From positions 1 through 38,859 of the forward strand of contig DAIRDH010000031.1 of assembly GCA_036796255.1 (NCBI GenBank): 38,859 bases of DNA. The letters run 5' to 3'. The notes under the pieces were generated by a model. That model was not told where the DNA came from. It ran no database searches and was given only the letters and a program-made list of their open reading frames with translations. Shown one piece after another: positions 1 to 7,352 of this stretch. The position numbers and the translations under genes are program-made. Position 1 is the stretch's first letter; each line of letters starts with the position of its first letter. This DNA is from T3Sed10-241 sp036796255 (GTDB taxonomy: Bacteria > Bacteroidota > Bacteroidia > Flavobacteriales_D > Cryomorphaceae).

Positions 1-40
1 AGTTCTGAAGGGTGTTCCAGTTGTTCGTTTAATCGTCAAT

Positions 41-68
41 AGTCTCTAGCTGCTAGTCTCTAGCTGCT
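41..68. repeat. 14-bp tandem repeat, two copies
   Basis: The 14-mer AGTCTCTAGCTGCT occurs twice head to tail (41-54 and 55-68) and is followed by AG, the start of a third copy. It is part of the repeat-rich stretch at the window start. No function can be assigned. Confidence 0.85.
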
Positions 69-200
69 AGCGACTTCCCCTCAAAACCCCTATCTTAACC
101 GGAAATCACCCCGAGTTGACGCACTGCTAACTTAATCGCTTGCCCTCGGCTGTGCATTTACCCTCACGTTAAAGTAAGAACTGTCCTATATGGAGGACTT

Positions 201-235
201 TTAAACTTTCAAACTTTTCACTTTCTGACTTTAAG
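201..235. repeat. AACTTT-type tract
   Basis: A short run of loosely spaced ACTTT units (TTAAACTTTC, AAACTTTTC, then CTTTCTGACTTTAAG). It is the most degenerate member of the tract family seen again at 474, 2063, 3452, 6839 and 7265. Confidence 0.5.
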
Positions 236-320
236 GTCTTATTATTAACCTACAGAAGCCTTAAAGTGCTTATCCCATTAACAATCCAGCCCCTTGGCAC
301 TCAATAGTCGATTAAGTAAC

Positions 321-386
321 GACTAAGGGTCAACTAAGGGTCAACTAAGTACCAACTAAGTACCAACTAAGGGTGAACTAAGGGTC
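321..386. repeat. 11-bp tandem repeat, six units
   Basis: Six units in perfect 11-bp register. Units at 321, 332 and 376 read (G/A)ACTAAGGGTC, those at 343 and 354 read AACTAAGTACC, and the one at 365 reads AACTAAGGGTG. The pairing of variants suggests duplication of whole blocks. There are no spacers between units, so it is not CRISPR. An imperfect unit (ATTAAGTAAC) precedes it. Confidence 0.9.
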
Positions 387-473
387 AGACCCCTGCGACC
401 ACTTGTCCATTCCGCGGCTCAAAAGTCCATTTCACGACTCCTTTGGCCGATTTGAGACATTCGTTTGTATATT

Positions 474-500
474 CCCTTTCAAACTTTACAAACTTTCCTG
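474..500. repeat. AACTTT-type tract
   Basis: The tract begins with CCCTTTC followed by two AACTTT units. The CCCTTTC left edge is shared with the tracts at 2063, 3452 and 7265. Confidence 0.6.
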
Positions 501-524
501 TTTTTTATTAAACGGGATAAATCG

Positions 525-569
525 CGATAAACACGATAAACACGATAAACACGATAGACGCGATAGATG
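525..569. repeat. 9-bp tandem repeat, five units
   Basis: Three exact copies of CGATAAACA (525, 534, 543) are followed by CGATAGACG (552) and CGATAGATG (561). The array runs directly into the 19-bp repeat at 575, with which it shares the CGAT core, so one may have grown out of the other. Confidence 0.85.
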
Positions 570-574
570 GAATA

Positions 575-623
575 AATCGCGCAAGACGCGATGAATCGCG
601 TGAGACGCGATAAATCGCGTCTC
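575..623. repeat. 19-bp repeat ending in a palindrome
   Basis: Two 19-bp units (575-593 and 594-612, both of the form AATCGCGnnAGACGCGATn) are followed by a partial third. The last two overlap to form a perfect inverted repeat: GAGACGCGAT at 602-611 and ATCGCGTCTC at 614-623, separated by AA. It lies 45 bp upstream of the hydrolase start codon, so it could be a REP-like element or a leader hairpin. Confidence 0.8.
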
Positions 624-668
624 TACGTGTTACCTTTGGCATCAACCAACAAAAGAAACCACAGTACA

Positions 669-1502
669 ATGAAATCTGTTCTTACCTTATCCTTTCCTGC
701 AATTGCGCTCTTGTTTGCGCAATGCAGCAGCCCCGCTCCCGAAGCCACCACCGAAACAAAAGAAACGCCTGCATTCGAGCTTGGCACCGAAGAAGTGGCC
801 TACAGCACCGAAAGCACCAAGATGGCGGGTTACTTCGCCTACGACAAAGCCTCGGCCGAAAGGCGACCCGGCATCCTTGTGGTGCACGAATGGTGGGGAC
901 AAAACGACTACGTGCGCAAGCGTACTGAAATGCTCGCCGAATTGGGTTACGTGGCCCTCGCGGTCGACATGTACGGCGATGGCGCCACTGCCAGCCACCC
1001 TGAAGAGGCCATGGGCTTCACTTCGAAAGTAATGGAGAATATGGACGAGTCAACCGCCCGCTTTAAAGCTGCGATGGAAACGCTCGCTGCCCACCCCATG
1101 GTGCAAGCCGACAAAATCTCGGCCGTGGGCTACTGCTTTGGAGGCTCGGTGGCATTGAGCATGGCGAATGCAGGACTGCGTCTGGATGGTGTAGCTGCAT
1201 TTCACAGCGGTGTGAACCTGCCCATCGCGCCGAGCGATGACGTTACTGCCCGCATGCTGGTGCAAAATGGCGCCGCCGATCCTATGATCACCGCAACCGA
1301 TGCGGAGAACTTCAAGAGCCAAATGAACGACGCAGGTGTGGAACTGGAGTACATCGCATACCCCGACGTGATGCACGCCTACACCAACCCCGATGCGGAT
1401 GCCATGGGCGAGAAGTTTGAGCTACCCCTGAAATACGACGCCGATGCAGACGCTGAATCATGGGAGCGCCTGAGAGAATTTCTAAAAGGCCTTTATCCCT
1501 GA
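669..1502 (+). CDS. Exported dienelactone hydrolase family protein
   Basis: A 277-residue alpha/beta hydrolase of the dienelactone hydrolase family. The expected active-site pieces are visible: Glu74 in HEWWG, the nucleophile Cys156 in GYCFGGS, Asp204 in GAADP and His236 in MHAY. The family hydrolyses cyclic ester bonds with a Cys-Asp-His triad. The substrate here is unknown, since no catechol pathway genes are nearby. The N-terminus has a hydrophobic signal ending LLFAQCSS. Cys19 could be lipidated, but Gln at -1 is unusual for a lipobox, so it may be a plain signal peptide. I start at 669 because the longer frame from 591 adds a basic stretch that runs over the upstream repeat. A strong terminator follows at 1524. 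Confidence 0.88.
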   Translation: MKSVLTLSFPAIALLFAQCSSPAPEATTETKETPAFELGTEEVAYSTESTKMAGYFAYDKASAERRPGILVVHEWWGQNDYVRKRTEMLAELGYVALAVDMYGDGATASHPEEAMGFTSKVMENMDESTARFKAAMETLAAHPMVQADKISAVGYCFGGSVALSMANAGLRLDGVAAFHSGVNLPIAPSDDVTARMLVQNGAADPMITATDAENFKSQMNDAGVELEYIAYPDVMHAYTNPDADAMGEKFELPLKYDADADAESWERLREFLKGLYP

Positions 1503-1523
1503 TCCATACTTCCCAAATTACCA

Positions 1524-1553
1524 AACGCCTGGACCTTGTTCAGGCGTTTTTTT
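1524..1553 (+). terminator. Rho-independent terminator after the hydrolase
   Basis: Perfect 8-bp stem AACGCCTG (1524-1531) with CAGGCGTT (1541-1548), a 9-nt loop, and a T run continuing to 1553. It sits 22 bp after the hydrolase stop codon. Confidence 0.9.
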
Positions 1554-1661
1554 CATCCGCACATTTTGAATGGAGCAGGCGTCTTTCTGCTTTCGCAAAA
1601 ATGGCCGCCATGAGAGGTGAAAAATATTGTGTATCTTTTGTCGAATCATAAAATACAAACC

Positions 1662-1904
1662 ATGAGCAACTGGAAAGAAACCCCCGAAGGACTGTACCGC
1701 AAATTTGAATTCAAAGACTTTAAAACCACATTTGCCTTTATGACCCATGTGGCATTTATCGCCGAGAAGATGGGACACCATCCCGATTGGCGGAATGTGT
1801 ACAACTCCCTTGAGATCACCCTTAACACGCACGATGAAGGCGGCGCCATCACCGACAAAGACCGCAAGCTGGCCCAGGCCATTGATGCGGCATACAGTGC
1901 CTAA
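1662..1904 (+). CDS. phhB: 4a-hydroxytetrahydrobiopterin dehydratase (pterin carbinolamine dehydratase)
   Basis: An 80-residue protein with the family signature GHHPDW followed by N-VYN and THD-GGIT-D. The enzyme dehydrates 4a-hydroxytetrahydropterin so that the cofactor of aromatic amino acid hydroxylases can be recycled; some members also act in molybdopterin or transcriptional roles. No hydroxylase gene is next to it. I chose the ATG at 1662 because the ten residues before WKETPEGLY match the usual short N-terminus, whereas the upstream ATG at 1617 adds 15 unrelated residues. A TATCTTTTG box at 1632-1640, close to the Bacteroidota -7 consensus, would give a short leader for the 1662 start. 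Confidence 0.92.
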   Translation: MSNWKETPEGLYRKFEFKDFKTTFAFMTHVAFIAEKMGHHPDWRNVYNSLEITLNTHDEGGAITDKDRKLAQAIDAAYSA

Positions 1905-2062
1905 TGGCTTGAGATACCAAGGCATTCGTTTATCTGCACAATGGCCTGAAACGCTCTAGTCCAATCAAATTTCCTGATTTCCATCTCTTTGTATGTCTTC
2001 CTGATAAATGATTTAGGCTTCAGCAATTGGCCATCATGCGGTTGAAGCACTGTTGTGTTATC

Positions 2063-2081
2063 CCCTTTCAAACTTTCAAAT
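2063..2081. repeat. Short AACTTT-type tract
   Basis: CCCTTTC (2063-2069) followed by AAACTTTCAAAT. It has the left edge of the tract family but only one or two units. It lies in the space between the convergent phhB and SRPBCC-GyrI genes. Confidence 0.5.
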
Positions 2082-2107
2082 CCCTTCTTGTGTCCAGTGC
2101 AAATTGA

Positions 2108-2136
2108 AACAGCCGACATTTTTGTCGGCTGTTTTT
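2108..2136. terminator. Bidirectional terminator
   Basis: Perfect 10-bp stem AACAGCCGAC (2108-2117) with GTCGGCTGTT (2124-2133), loop ATTTTT, and a T run to 2136 on the plus strand. It lies between the convergent phhB and the lipoprotein gene ending at 2158. The minus-strand tail is weaker (TTTCAATTT). Confidence 0.85.
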
Positions 2137-2157
2137 GGTTCAACTGAAGTAAATCCC

Positions 2158-3168
2158 TTATTGAATCTTTTCTTTAGGCACCACAGGGTAGTAAATTTCT
2201 GTAATCCAGTTATCCGGATTGGAGTCTTCTTCCGGGCCATTCACATACACTTCCCAGGGACTTCCTGCGAAGGTGTATTCAGTTTGGTCAATGCGCGCAT
2301 GCAGAAATTCGTGTGCAGCTTCCGTGCCCTCATAAGAGCCTTTATGGCTTACCATCATTGCTTTTCCTGCATAGGTCAGGCCTTTCAGGATATCGTCCTT
2401 CCCGGGCTTCCCGCTCTTGCATGCCATGGCGATTTCCATTTTGGCCATTTGCGTGTCTTCGTTCCATTCGTGGTATATGGCCAGGGGTGGGTAAGTCATG
2501 TTGGCGGCGTCTTCGGCAAGGTAAGCGGCAATTTTCTCGTAATTGTTGGCAAACATTTCACTGCTCACTTCTGCAAAAGGAACGGTGTGTGCCGTGTAGT
2601 AATAGTCCATGGCTTCCACATCTACCAGCGAAGGGCTGTATGCAGTTGCATTGCCCTTTGCGTCTTCAGCCACCGCCTTGAGTTGCGCGAGCCCTTCTTC
2701 AAAATCGGGACCCATCATTTCGTCCATGTCCTCCTCGCCCATCCAGAACATAAAGCCAGGCAGCTCTCCGTTTACAGTCCAGCTGGCTTTCGTGCCACCT
2801 TCCACCGGCTCAAATGTCCAGATGATGATTGATTCCGATTGCCATGGTTCCGTAAATATAAGGTTGGTCTTTACATACTTATTGGGCTCTACTTCGAGTA
2901 TTTCCATCGATCCATGGCCTATTTCATCATTGCCCTTCCATGAATATTTGGCGCCCACTCCGGCTTCTGGGCCTTCATAGCTGCGCTCTACATTTGGATC
3001 TTTCGCTTCCCAGGGCGACCATGCCTCCTGGGCTTTCAGGTTGTTTACTTCCGTAAAAACAACATCGGCCGGAGCGTCGATGACTATTTCACGTTTTACT
3101 TCATACGTTTTGGGCTCACAGCCAATTAGGGCCATGGAGCCAATGCAAAGCAGGACCAGTGATCTCAT
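2158..3168 (-). CDS. Lipoprotein with SRPBCC and GyrI-like domains
   Basis: A 336-residue protein. The signal peptide ends in the lipobox LIGC (Cys17), so it is probably membrane-anchored outside the cytoplasm. Residues 20-170 look like an SRPBCC (START-like, polyketide cyclase 2) hydrophobic-ligand fold: the IDAPADVVF opening, W-SPWEAKDPN and WTFEPVEGGTKASWT are typical. Residues 180-336 look like a GyrI/AraC effector-binding domain, ending W-VYVNGPEEDSNPDNWITEIYYPV. The combination suggests binding of small hydrophobic ligands; no catalytic residues are evident. GyrI-like domains are usually cytoplasmic, so an exported form is noteworthy. Confidence 0.82.
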   Translation of the reverse strand: MRSLVLLCIGSMALIGCEPKTYEVKREIVIDAPADVVFTEVNNLKAQEAWSPWEAKDPNVERSYEGPEAGVGAKYSWKGNDEIGHGSMEILEVEPNKYVKTNLIFTEPWQSESIIIWTFEPVEGGTKASWTVNGELPGFMFWMGEEDMDEMMGPDFEEGLAQLKAVAEDAKGNATAYSPSLVDVEAMDYYYTAHTVPFAEVSSEMFANNYEKIAAYLAEDAANMTYPPLAIYHEWNEDTQMAKMEIAMACKSGKPGKDDILKGLTYAGKAMMVSHKGSYEGTEAAHEFLHARIDQTEYTFAGSPWEVYVNGPEEDSNPDNWITEIYYPVVPKEKIQ

Positions 3169-3516
3169 AAGGAAAAGGTTTAAGAATAGGTTATTAGGTA
3201 GATCAAATGTAGCAAAAAAGACGAATCCTCAAAGCGATTCCCTTAAAGCCAAATCAACTTTTTATTTGCTCGTTTACAACACGGTAACTTTAATTTGATC
3301 TGTGGCCAATTGGAAGCTATCCCAAAAGCTCAGAATCCAGATGTAATCTCTGCAGCAATTACGACAATGAGTACCACATAACGGTCAGTGTCATTTAGGC
3401 ATCGTCAATCTCATCACTTTCATCTCATCACTCATAACCCATCACCCCTTTCCCTTTCCAACTTTATAAACTTTCCAACTTTATAAACTTTCTAACTCAA
3501 ATGCGCCCGAAAGAAT
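3169..3516. other. Non-coding stretch
   Basis: 348 bp between two minus-strand genes. It contains a direct repeat of TCTCATCACT around 3409-3432 and, at its end, the AACTTT-type tract (3452-3500). I see no gene or clear terminator. Confidence 0.6.
3452..3500. repeat. AACTTT-type tract with shared edges
   Basis: Begins CCCTTTCC, continues with five ACTTT units spaced 8-9 bp, and ends AACTCA (3494-3499). The first 23 bases are identical to those of the tract starting at 7265. An ATG follows at 3501, opening a 13-codon frame that runs into the end of the neighbouring minus-strand gene. Confidence 0.8.
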
Positions 3517-3855
3517 CTACCTTATCGCCCTCAACAAACTGAGTACCCCTAACCCAACCAAGGCTATGGGCAGGCCAACGATCCATCCCAATCCCCAAAA
3601 ACGAAAAAACAAATAGGCCCCTGCACCCAGGCATAGAAATCCCATGATGATGTCGCGTCCTGAAGCGGGAGGCTCCACCGGCTCCGATATATGAATCGCT
3701 CCGCTTTTTTCCATCGCATCTACCTCACGTGCTATTTCCTTCACCAGCGCCTCATCATTGCAATTCAACTCAAGGTAACGCATCATGGCAGTAAACGAAT
3801 CACCCCGCTCGCGCATTTTAATGGAATACCTGAGCATTTCAGCTTTCGTTTTCAT
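3517..3855 (-). CDS. Small membrane protein of unknown function
   Basis: 112 residues. The first 65 are hydrophilic and helical (KTKAEMLRYS, then MMRYLELNCNDEALVKEIAREV). Two hydrophobic segments follow (IIMGFLCLGAGAYLFF and GWIVGLPIALVGLGVLSLL) joined by a short turn, giving a helical hairpin in the membrane with the N-terminal part probably in the cytoplasm. I recognise no family. It is downstream of the AraC-type regulator on the same strand, 153 bp away. Confidence 0.65.
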   Translation of the reverse strand: MKTKAEMLRYSIKMRERGDSFTAMMRYLELNCNDEALVKEIAREVDAMEKSGAIHISEPVEPPASGRDIIMGFLCLGAGAYLFFRFWGLGWIVGLPIALVGLGVLSLLRAIR

Positions 3856-4008
3856 TTTCCAATAAACTTGTGTGCATTCTTGATCATCGCGTTTCAGTAT
3901 TGGTTTTCAGAAGAAACCAGTGGCTTGATATCTCTTTTGCTCCGCTTCACTTACGGTCATGGTGGGCCGCCATAAGCCAGAGGAAGTGCCGGTGAGTATA
4001 CTCCCTGC

Positions 4009-4944
4009 TCATTCCATGTCGCCCTTTGACGCTTGCCCATTGATCAGCATCCACTGCGTAGGACTCATACCCTCATACTGCTTAAAGATCCGCGAGAAGT
4101 AATTCAGGCTGCTGAAGCCTACATCATAGCACACCTGCGAGGGACTCCTTTTTTGCCTCAGCAATTGCTTGGCCCGGCGCAGGCGCTCGTGGTTGATGAA
4201 CTGCACCGGCGTTTCGCCCAGCTCGCGCTGAAATGCGCGGAAGAATTGCGCCCTTGACAAGCAGGCTTGATTGGCCAGCTCATCAACGCTGAGGGGTTCG
4301 GCAATCTTGTGACGTATGTATTGCACCACGTGTGCCAGCCGGCTTCGGGTGCTGAGTTTATCGAGGTTTTCCAGAAGGAAATGCCGCGCATGGGTCTGCA
4401 TGAGGCTGGCGATGAGTTCGCGGGTGGTATTGGAAGCCCGCATCTGCCGGCTGTATTCATTTTCCACCATTACCCTCACCAATCGGTTAAGATTCTCCTG
4501 TACCTGGGCGTTGTTCATGAGCAGGAAGTTGTCCTTGTTCCATTCCCAGGTGCCCGAGTCGGTTTTGGGAAAGTACTCATTGAGCCACTCCATGGTGTTT
4601 TTTACAAATCCACTGCTGATTTCTAAGGCCATACATTGCGTGGGGTTTTTTGCATTCGCCTCAGGAAAGTCGATGTACATCAATTCAGAAGCTGGCATCA
4701 CAATGGTTTGCCCCGGGGCAAATGCGAAGGGTGAGCGGTCGTGCAGGTGCATCACCTTCTTGCCCTGAATCATGCTCACCACTACAGGATTGTCAAACTT
4801 CAGGTCGAAGCTATGCGTCACGCACTGCGTTTCAAACACGTTGAGCACTGCGTGGTCGGCGGGGTGGGAGGTACGGTGCTCCACATCCGTTCGGGGAGCA
4901 CTAAATATTTTGTGCTTTTCCTTGAGGTTGATTCCACTTAGCAT
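4009..4944 (-). CDS. AraC family transcriptional regulator
   Basis: 311 residues. Residues 25-190 form an AraC-type N-terminal ligand-binding domain (cupin-like strands around PFAFAPGQTIVMPASELMYIDFP). Residues 200-300 hold the two helix-turn-helix motifs: LSVDELANQACLSRAQFFRAF at 218-238, and the second at 267-289 ending GFSSLNYFSRIFKQYEGMSPTQW. It is divergent from the aldehyde dehydrogenase gene across 152 bp, the usual arrangement for a local activator, so it probably controls that gene in response to an aldehyde or alcohol. The inducer cannot be read from sequence. Confidence 0.9.
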   Translation of the reverse strand: MLSGINLKEKHKIFSAPRTDVEHRTSHPADHAVLNVFETQCVTHSFDLKFDNPVVVSMIQGKKVMHLHDRSPFAFAPGQTIVMPASELMYIDFPEANAKNPTQCMALEISSGFVKNTMEWLNEYFPKTDSGTWEWNKDNFLLMNNAQVQENLNRLVRVMVENEYSRQMRASNTTRELIASLMQTHARHFLLENLDKLSTRSRLAHVVQYIRHKIAEPLSVDELANQACLSRAQFFRAFQRELGETPVQFINHERLRRAKQLLRQKRSPSQVCYDVGFSSLNYFSRIFKQYEGMSPTQWMLINGQASKGDME

Positions 4945-5050
4945 ACCCTAAATGTAAGTGTTTTTTGTACACCTAAAACATTCCTATAGTAGGTTTTTGC
5001 ATACAATGATACGATTGTGCTAATCCTTGCGACTGCTGTGGGAGGGAATT

Positions 5051-5066
5051 TGCCAGAGAACTGGCA
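5051..5066. promoter_or_regulatory. Inverted repeat in the aldehyde dehydrogenase upstream region
   Basis: Perfect 6-bp inverted repeat TGCCAG-AGAA-CTGGCA, 30 bp before the aldehyde dehydrogenase start and inside the space shared with the divergent AraC gene. It could be an operator or a small leader hairpin. AraC proteins usually bind direct repeats, so the regulator's own site may lie elsewhere. Confidence 0.4.
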
Positions 5067-5096
5067 CTTTTGGCCTGAATCAAAAATAATAATGTT

Positions 5097-6629
5097 ATGT
5101 CAACACAAACAGCACATGCGCCCAGCAGTACCTTACTCGCCAGGCCTGAATTCAAAGAGAAATATGGAAACTACATCGGAGGGAAATTTGTAGAGCCCGC
5201 AGGAGGAGAATACTTCGATGCCATATCGCCCATCGATGGAAAACCATTTACGAAAGTGGCCCGCAGCAAAGCGGCCGACATCGAAATGGCCATCGACGCT
5301 GCCCATAAAGCTTTCAAAACCTGGGGCAAATCGAGCGCAACCTTCCGCAGCAATGTATTGCTCAAAGTGGCAGACAAAATTGAAGAGAACCTCGAATTTC
5401 TCGCCCGGGTCGAAACGGTGGATAACGGTAAAGCGGTGCGCGAAACCATCAACGCCGACCTCGCCCTCGTGGTGGACCACTTCCGCTACTTCGCCGGAGT
5501 AATCCGCGCCGAGGAAGGTTCAGTTTCAGAGCATGACGAGTTTACCGTGTCGATGAACATCAAAGAGCCGATTGGCGTGGTGGGGCAGATCATTCCCTGG
5601 AACTTCCCTCTCCTTATGGCCACCTGGAAAATAGCCCCTGCGCTTGCCGCCGGTTGTTGCGCTATTGTGAAGCCCGCGGAGCAAACCCCCGCATCCATCA
5701 TGGTACTGATGGAGCTCATCGGCGACCTCATTCCCGAGGGCGTGCTCAACGTGGTAAACGGTTTTGGCCCCGAGGCAGGAAAACCGCTTGCACAATCGCC
5801 CCGCATCAACAAAGTAGCCTTCACCGGCGAAACGACCACAGGACGCCTCATCATGCAGTATGCCTCTGAAAACCTGAATCCTGTAACGATGGAGCTCGGT
5901 GGCAAATCGCCCAACGTGTTTTTCCCTTCCATCATGGAAGCCGACGATGCTTTCTTTGACAAGTGTATAGAAGGTGCGGTGCTCTTCGCGCTCAACCAGG
6001 GCGAAGTATGTACCTGCCCCAGCCGTATGCTGGTGCACGAGAGCATCTATGAAAAATTCATGGACCGCGTCATTCAGCGCACCGAGGCTATCGTGATGGG
6101 CCATCCGCTCGACACCACCACCATGATGGGTGCACAGGCTTCCAAAGACCAGTTTGACAAAGTGATGAACTACTTTGACATCGGAAAGCAGGAAGGCGCT
6201 GAAGTGCTGACCGGCGGTACCGCGGCCAACCTCAACAGCGGCCTCGAAACCGGTTACTACATCAAGCCCACGATCCTCAAAGGCCACAACAAGATGCGGG
6301 TATTCCAGGAGGAAATCTTCGGCCCGGTTACCTCGGTGACCACTTTCAAAACCACCGAAGAAGCCATCGAAATAGCCAACGACACCCTCTACGGCCTCGG
6401 CGCAGGCGTGTGGACACGCGATGCCCACGAGCTATACCAGGTGCCCCGCGCCATCCAGGCCGGACGCGTATGGGTGAATTGCTACCACAATTACCCCGCA
6501 CACGCACCCTTCGGAGGCTACAAGCAATCTGGTTTCGGCAGGGAGAACCATCTGATGATGCTCAACCACTACCGTCAGAACAAGAACATGCTCATCTCTT
6601 ACGACAAGAACAAACTCGGATTCTTTTGA
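5097..6629 (+). CDS. Aldehyde dehydrogenase, ExaC/AldB type
   Basis: 510 residues, normal for the family. It oxidises aldehydes, most likely acetaldehyde, to the acid with NAD(P)+ in the cytoplasm. Visible motifs: IPWNFPL, the cofactor loop around FTGETTTGR, the general base Glu266 in MELGGKSPN, and the nucleophile Cys305 in NQGEVCTCPSR. The Glu-to-Cys distance of 39 residues and the EVCTCPSR form are typical of the ExaC/AldB subgroup rather than generic ALDH. C-terminal PFGGYKQSGFGRENH is intact. A divergent AraC regulator and a downstream DUF779 gene are the usual companions of this subgroup. A strong terminator follows at 6649. Confidence 0.95.
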   Translation: MSTQTAHAPSSTLLARPEFKEKYGNYIGGKFVEPAGGEYFDAISPIDGKPFTKVARSKAADIEMAIDAAHKAFKTWGKSSATFRSNVLLKVADKIEENLEFLARVETVDNGKAVRETINADLALVVDHFRYFAGVIRAEEGSVSEHDEFTVSMNIKEPIGVVGQIIPWNFPLLMATWKIAPALAAGCCAIVKPAEQTPASIMVLMELIGDLIPEGVLNVVNGFGPEAGKPLAQSPRINKVAFTGETTTGRLIMQYASENLNPVTMELGGKSPNVFFPSIMEADDAFFDKCIEGAVLFALNQGEVCTCPSRMLVHESIYEKFMDRVIQRTEAIVMGHPLDTTTMMGAQASKDQFDKVMNYFDIGKQEGAEVLTGGTAANLNSGLETGYYIKPTILKGHNKMRVFQEEIFGPVTSVTTFKTTEEAIEIANDTLYGLGAGVWTRDAHELYQVPRAIQAGRVWVNCYHNYPAHAPFGGYKQSGFGRENHLMMLNHYRQNKNMLISYDKNKLGFF

Positions 6630-6648
6630 TTCCGTGTTGACAGCCGAG

Positions 6649-6687
6649 AATCCCGGAGCCCGCGTGGCTTCGGGATTTTCATTTTTT
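6649..6687 (+). terminator. Terminator after aldehyde dehydrogenase
   Basis: Twelve-pair stem: AATCCCGGAGCC (6649-6660) with GGCTTCGGGATT (6666-6677), one G-T wobble, a 5-nt loop, and a T-rich tail to 6687. It suggests that the genes downstream have their own promoters. Confidence 0.88.
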
Positions 6688-6838
6688 AATTCATGTCGTG
6701 TCGGGGCGGCCCCGTGTGCCCGCCCTCACGACTCGAATAAATTCGCTGCGCTGGACATTTGCCCTGCGCCGGTCCTGAACTAAAAGGCCAAATTATTTTC
6801 AAACTTTCCCAGCCGCACGTAGGCGACTTGCCGCAAAT

Positions 6839-6898
6839 TCAAACTTTACTAACTTTCTAACTTTAAAAACTTTATAACTTTATAAACTTTCAAACTCA
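6839..6898. repeat. AACTTT-type tract before the four-helix-bundle gene
   Basis: Seven ACTTT units spaced 8-10 bp (AAACTTTACT, AACTTTCT, AACTTTAAAA and so on), ending AACTCA at 6893-6898, five bases before the start codon at 6904. A lone related unit lies at 6799-6808. Confidence 0.8.
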
Positions 6899-6903
6899 TG
6901 TAA

Positions 6904-7248
6904 ATGAAATTCTCCCGTTTTGAGGAAATACTTGCTTGGCAAAAGGCAAAGTCCCTTTGCATGGAAGTTTACCGAATTTTTGAGAGTCATCAGGATTTCC
7001 GCTTTCGAAATCAAGTTCAAAGTGCCGCCGTATCCATAATGAACAACATTGCTGAAGGCTTCGAACGACGCAGCAACAATGAGTTTCGTCAGTTTCTTTA
7101 CATTGCAAAAGGCTCGTGCGGTGAGGTGCGCTCCATGATTATCCTTGCAAAAGAATTACAGAAGATATCGGAAGATCAATGTGAGGAATTGATAACCAGA
7201 GCCGAAGAAGTATCTAAAATGCTCTCCGGCCTCATCAAGAAACTCTAA
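6904..7248 (+). CDS. Four-helix-bundle protein (23S rRNA intervening-sequence family)
   Basis: 114 residues, the usual size. Opening FSRFEEILAWQKAKSL, central QVQSAAVSIMNNIAEGFERRSNNEFRQFLYIAKGSCGEVRSMI and an amphipathic last helix match the S23/IVP family (TIGR02436). The family was named for ORFs inside intervening sequences of 23S rRNA genes, but free-standing copies like this are common in Bacteroidota. Its molecular role is unknown. It lies between aldehyde dehydrogenase and DUF779 genes and is flanked on both sides by AACTTT-type tracts, which fits insertion as a separate unit. Confidence 0.92.
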   Translation: MKFSRFEEILAWQKAKSLCMEVYRIFESHQDFRFRNQVQSAAVSIMNNIAEGFERRSNNEFRQFLYIAKGSCGEVRSMIILAKELQKISEDQCEELITRAEEVSKMLSGLIKKL

Positions 7249-7264
7249 TCTCTGCAAGAGCACT

Positions 7265-7346
7265 CCCTTTCCAACTTTATAAACTTTACAAACTTTGAAA
7301 CTTTACAAACTTTGAAACTTTACAAACTTTCCAACTTTTAAACTCA
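7265..7346. repeat. AACTTT-type tract before the DUF779 gene
   Basis: Longest member of the family: about nine AACTTT units alternating between forms followed by ACA and by GA, starting CCCTTTCC and ending AACTCA (7341-7346), six bases before the next start codon. The first 23 bases equal 3452-3474. Confidence 0.85.
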
Positions 7347-7352
7347 CAAATT

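Larger units (their letters stand above)
1..668. other. Repeat-rich non-coding region
   Basis: No convincing gene lies before the hydrolase start at 669. The stretch consists largely of short tandem repeats (14-, 11-, 9- and 19-bp units, listed separately) and two AACTTT-type tracts. One 63-codon frame over 403-594 exists, but its second half (the repeated Asp-Lys-His residues) is a translation of the 9-bp repeat and the rest matches nothing I recognise, so I treat it as non-coding. Confidence 0.6.

Noticed and set aside
403..594. 63-codon open frame with repeated Asp-Lys-His residues
   Set aside because: Its second half is just the 9-bp tandem repeat read as protein; no family match or signal, and it overlaps non-coding repeats.
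321..623. Possible CRISPR array
   Set aside because: Units are 9-19 bp and directly adjacent with no unique spacers; no cas gene in the window.
5526..6428. 300-residue frame opposite the aldehyde dehydrogenase
   Set aside because: Lies wholly antisense to a clear enzyme gene, with His- and Gly-rich composition typical of a shadow frame.
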